Origin: Kiloniellaceae bacterium
GTDB taxonomy: Bacteria; Pseudomonadota; Alphaproteobacteria; Kiloniellales; Kiloniellaceae
Length of the DNA stretch: 5,294 nt
Reading direction: 5' to 3'
Assembly: GCA_028280915.1 (NCBI GenBank)
Contig: JANQKX010000460.1
Location: 1-5,294 of the forward strand
The notes under the pieces were generated by a model that did no database searches, was not told the origin of the DNA, and was given only the letters and a program-made list of their open reading frames with translations. The position numbers were made by a program, and so were the translations under genes. Shown one piece after another: positions 4,479 through 5,294 of the stretch (position 1 is its first letter; each line of letters begins with the position of its first letter).

Positions 4479-5294
4479 CTATACACGCTCATTGGAGCTG
4501 ATGCCAAGGGCCCGCAGTTTGCGGTGCAGCGCGGAACGCTCCATGCCTACGAAACTGGCGGTCCGCGAGATGTTGCCGCTGAACCGCAGCACCTGGGCTT
4601 CCAGGTATTGCCGCTCGAAAACCTCGCGGGCGTCGCGCAGGGGCAGGGTCATGATCTCGGCGCGGGCATCGCCGGTGATGGCCACCGGCGCCGCGGCGGA
4701 AATCTCCGGCGGCAGCATGTCGAGGGCGACCGGCTCATTTTGATCGCCGGGGGCCATGATCAAGATGGCTTCGATGGAATTGCGCAGCTGGCGCACATTG
4801 CCCGGCCAGTCATAGGACTGCAGCGCTGCCAAGGCATCGTCATCCAGGCGCCGGGGCGGCAAGCCGGCCGCGCTGGCCGTCCGGTCGATGAAGTGATTGA
4901 TCAGGTCGGGGATATCCTCGCGCCGCTCGCTCAGCGCCGGCACCGCGATGGGCACCACGTTCAAGCGGTAATAGAGGTCTTCTCGGAACCGCCCCTCCTT
5001 AACCAGCTTCAGGAGGTTCCGGTTGGTGGAGGCGATCACCCGCACGTCCACCTCGACCCGCTGGTCGCCGCCGACCCGCTCGAAGGTCTGCTCCTGCAGG
5101 ACCCGCACGATCTTGCCCTGGGTCTCCATGGGCATGTCGGCCACTTCATCCAGCAAAAGGGTGCCGCCATGGGCCCGCTCGAAGATACCCAGCTTGCCCG
5201 GCGAATCCGGCCCCTCGGCGCCCGGCTCACAGCCGAAGAGTTCGGCCTCCAGGCGGTCCGGGTGCATGGTCGCGCAATTCAGCGCCAGGAACGG
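4479..5294 (-). CDS. ntrX: Response regulator NtrX, C-terminal 271 residues (cut by window edge)
   Basis: NtrX is the DNA-binding response regulator paired with the membrane kinase NtrY, linked in alphaproteobacteria to nitrogen metabolism and redox or envelope control. The frame is open at base 5294; the ATG at 5267 is internal, because PFLALNCAT precedes it and continues the AAA+ domain. In the fragment, ELFG is at 18-21, Walker B GGTLLLDE at 43-50, sensor I ASTN at 88-91, arginine-finger FREDLYYRL at 103-111 and sensor II GNVRQLRN at 165-172. A Fis-type helix-turn-helix (about 236-263, NISRTASFVGMERSALHRKL) closes the protein. The receiver domain and Walker A lie outside. The GAFTGA loop used to contact sigma54 is replaced by GAEGPD (25-30), which favours NtrX over NtrC. 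TrkA follows 107 bases downstream on the same strand. Confidence 0.93.
   Translation of the reverse strand, partial: PFLALNCATMHPDRLEAELFGCEPGAEGPDSPGKLGIFERAHGGTLLLDEVADMPMETQGKIVRVLQEQTFERVGGDQRVEVDVRVIASTNRNLLKLVKEGRFREDLYYRLNVVPIAVPALSERREDIPDLINHFIDRTASAAGLPPRRLDDDALAALQSYDWPGNVRQLRNSIEAILIMAPGDQNEPVALDMLPPEISAAAPVAITGDARAEIMTLPLRDAREVFERQYLEAQVLRFSGNISRTASFVGMERSALHRKLRALGISSNERV

Noticed and set aside
2968..4743. Very long open frame on the + strand (591 codons) opposite trkA and part of ntrX
   Set aside because: It is antisense to a full-length, motif-complete trkA; its product is rich in H, G, D and V with no domain, as expected from the complement of GC-rich coding sequence.

Overview
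The window is a stretch of alphaproteobacterial chromosome, most likely from a Rhodospirillales-type organism. This is inferred from the gene order ntrX - trkA - (aminotransferase, HAD phosphatase) - hfq - hflX, from the high-GC coding sequence, and from an NtrX of the alphaproteobacterial kind. No sequence search was possible. Every gene lies on the minus strand, so transcription runs from high to low coordinates. The genes at both ends are cut by the window edges.

Layout in transcription order: the C-terminal 271 residues of the response regulator NtrX (5294-4479); a 107-base gap with a GC-rich stem-loop over the trkA ribosome binding site; TrkA, the NAD-binding regulatory subunit of Trk-type K+ uptake (4371-2995, full length, 458 aa); a D-alanine aminotransferase-like PLP enzyme (2939-2076); a HAD phosphatase that overlaps it by 4 bases (GTGA) and starts with GTG (2079-1414); a 348-base AT-richer intergenic region; the RNA chaperone Hfq (1065-808, 85 aa); an 87-base gap with three tandem 15-bp units; and the first 240 residues of the ribosome-associated GTPase HflX (720-1).

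The coding genes are ordinary, conserved housekeeping and regulatory genes, and I see no mobile element, CRISPR array, tRNA, rRNA or defence system. The most interesting part is the hfq upstream region. It holds a good sigma70-type promoter (TTGAAA, 18-base spacer, GATAAT at 1230-1201) and, about 80 bases downstream, a strong-looking Rho-independent terminator (1153-1114). That terminator lies before the hfq start codon. The arrangement would yield either a small U-tailed RNA of about 80 nt or an attenuated hfq leader. A perfect 14-bp palindrome sits about 65 bp upstream of the predicted transcription start.

Functionally the locus joins nitrogen/redox two-component signalling (NtrY/NtrX), K+ homeostasis (TrkA), a probable D-amino-acid/PLP step with a small phosphatase, and post-transcriptional and ribosome control (Hfq, HflX). 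The genes are close together, with good Shine-Dalgarno sequences. The only gap long enough to hold a full promoter region is the one before hfq, so the likely units are (ntrY-)ntrX-trkA-dat-HAD and hfq-hflX.
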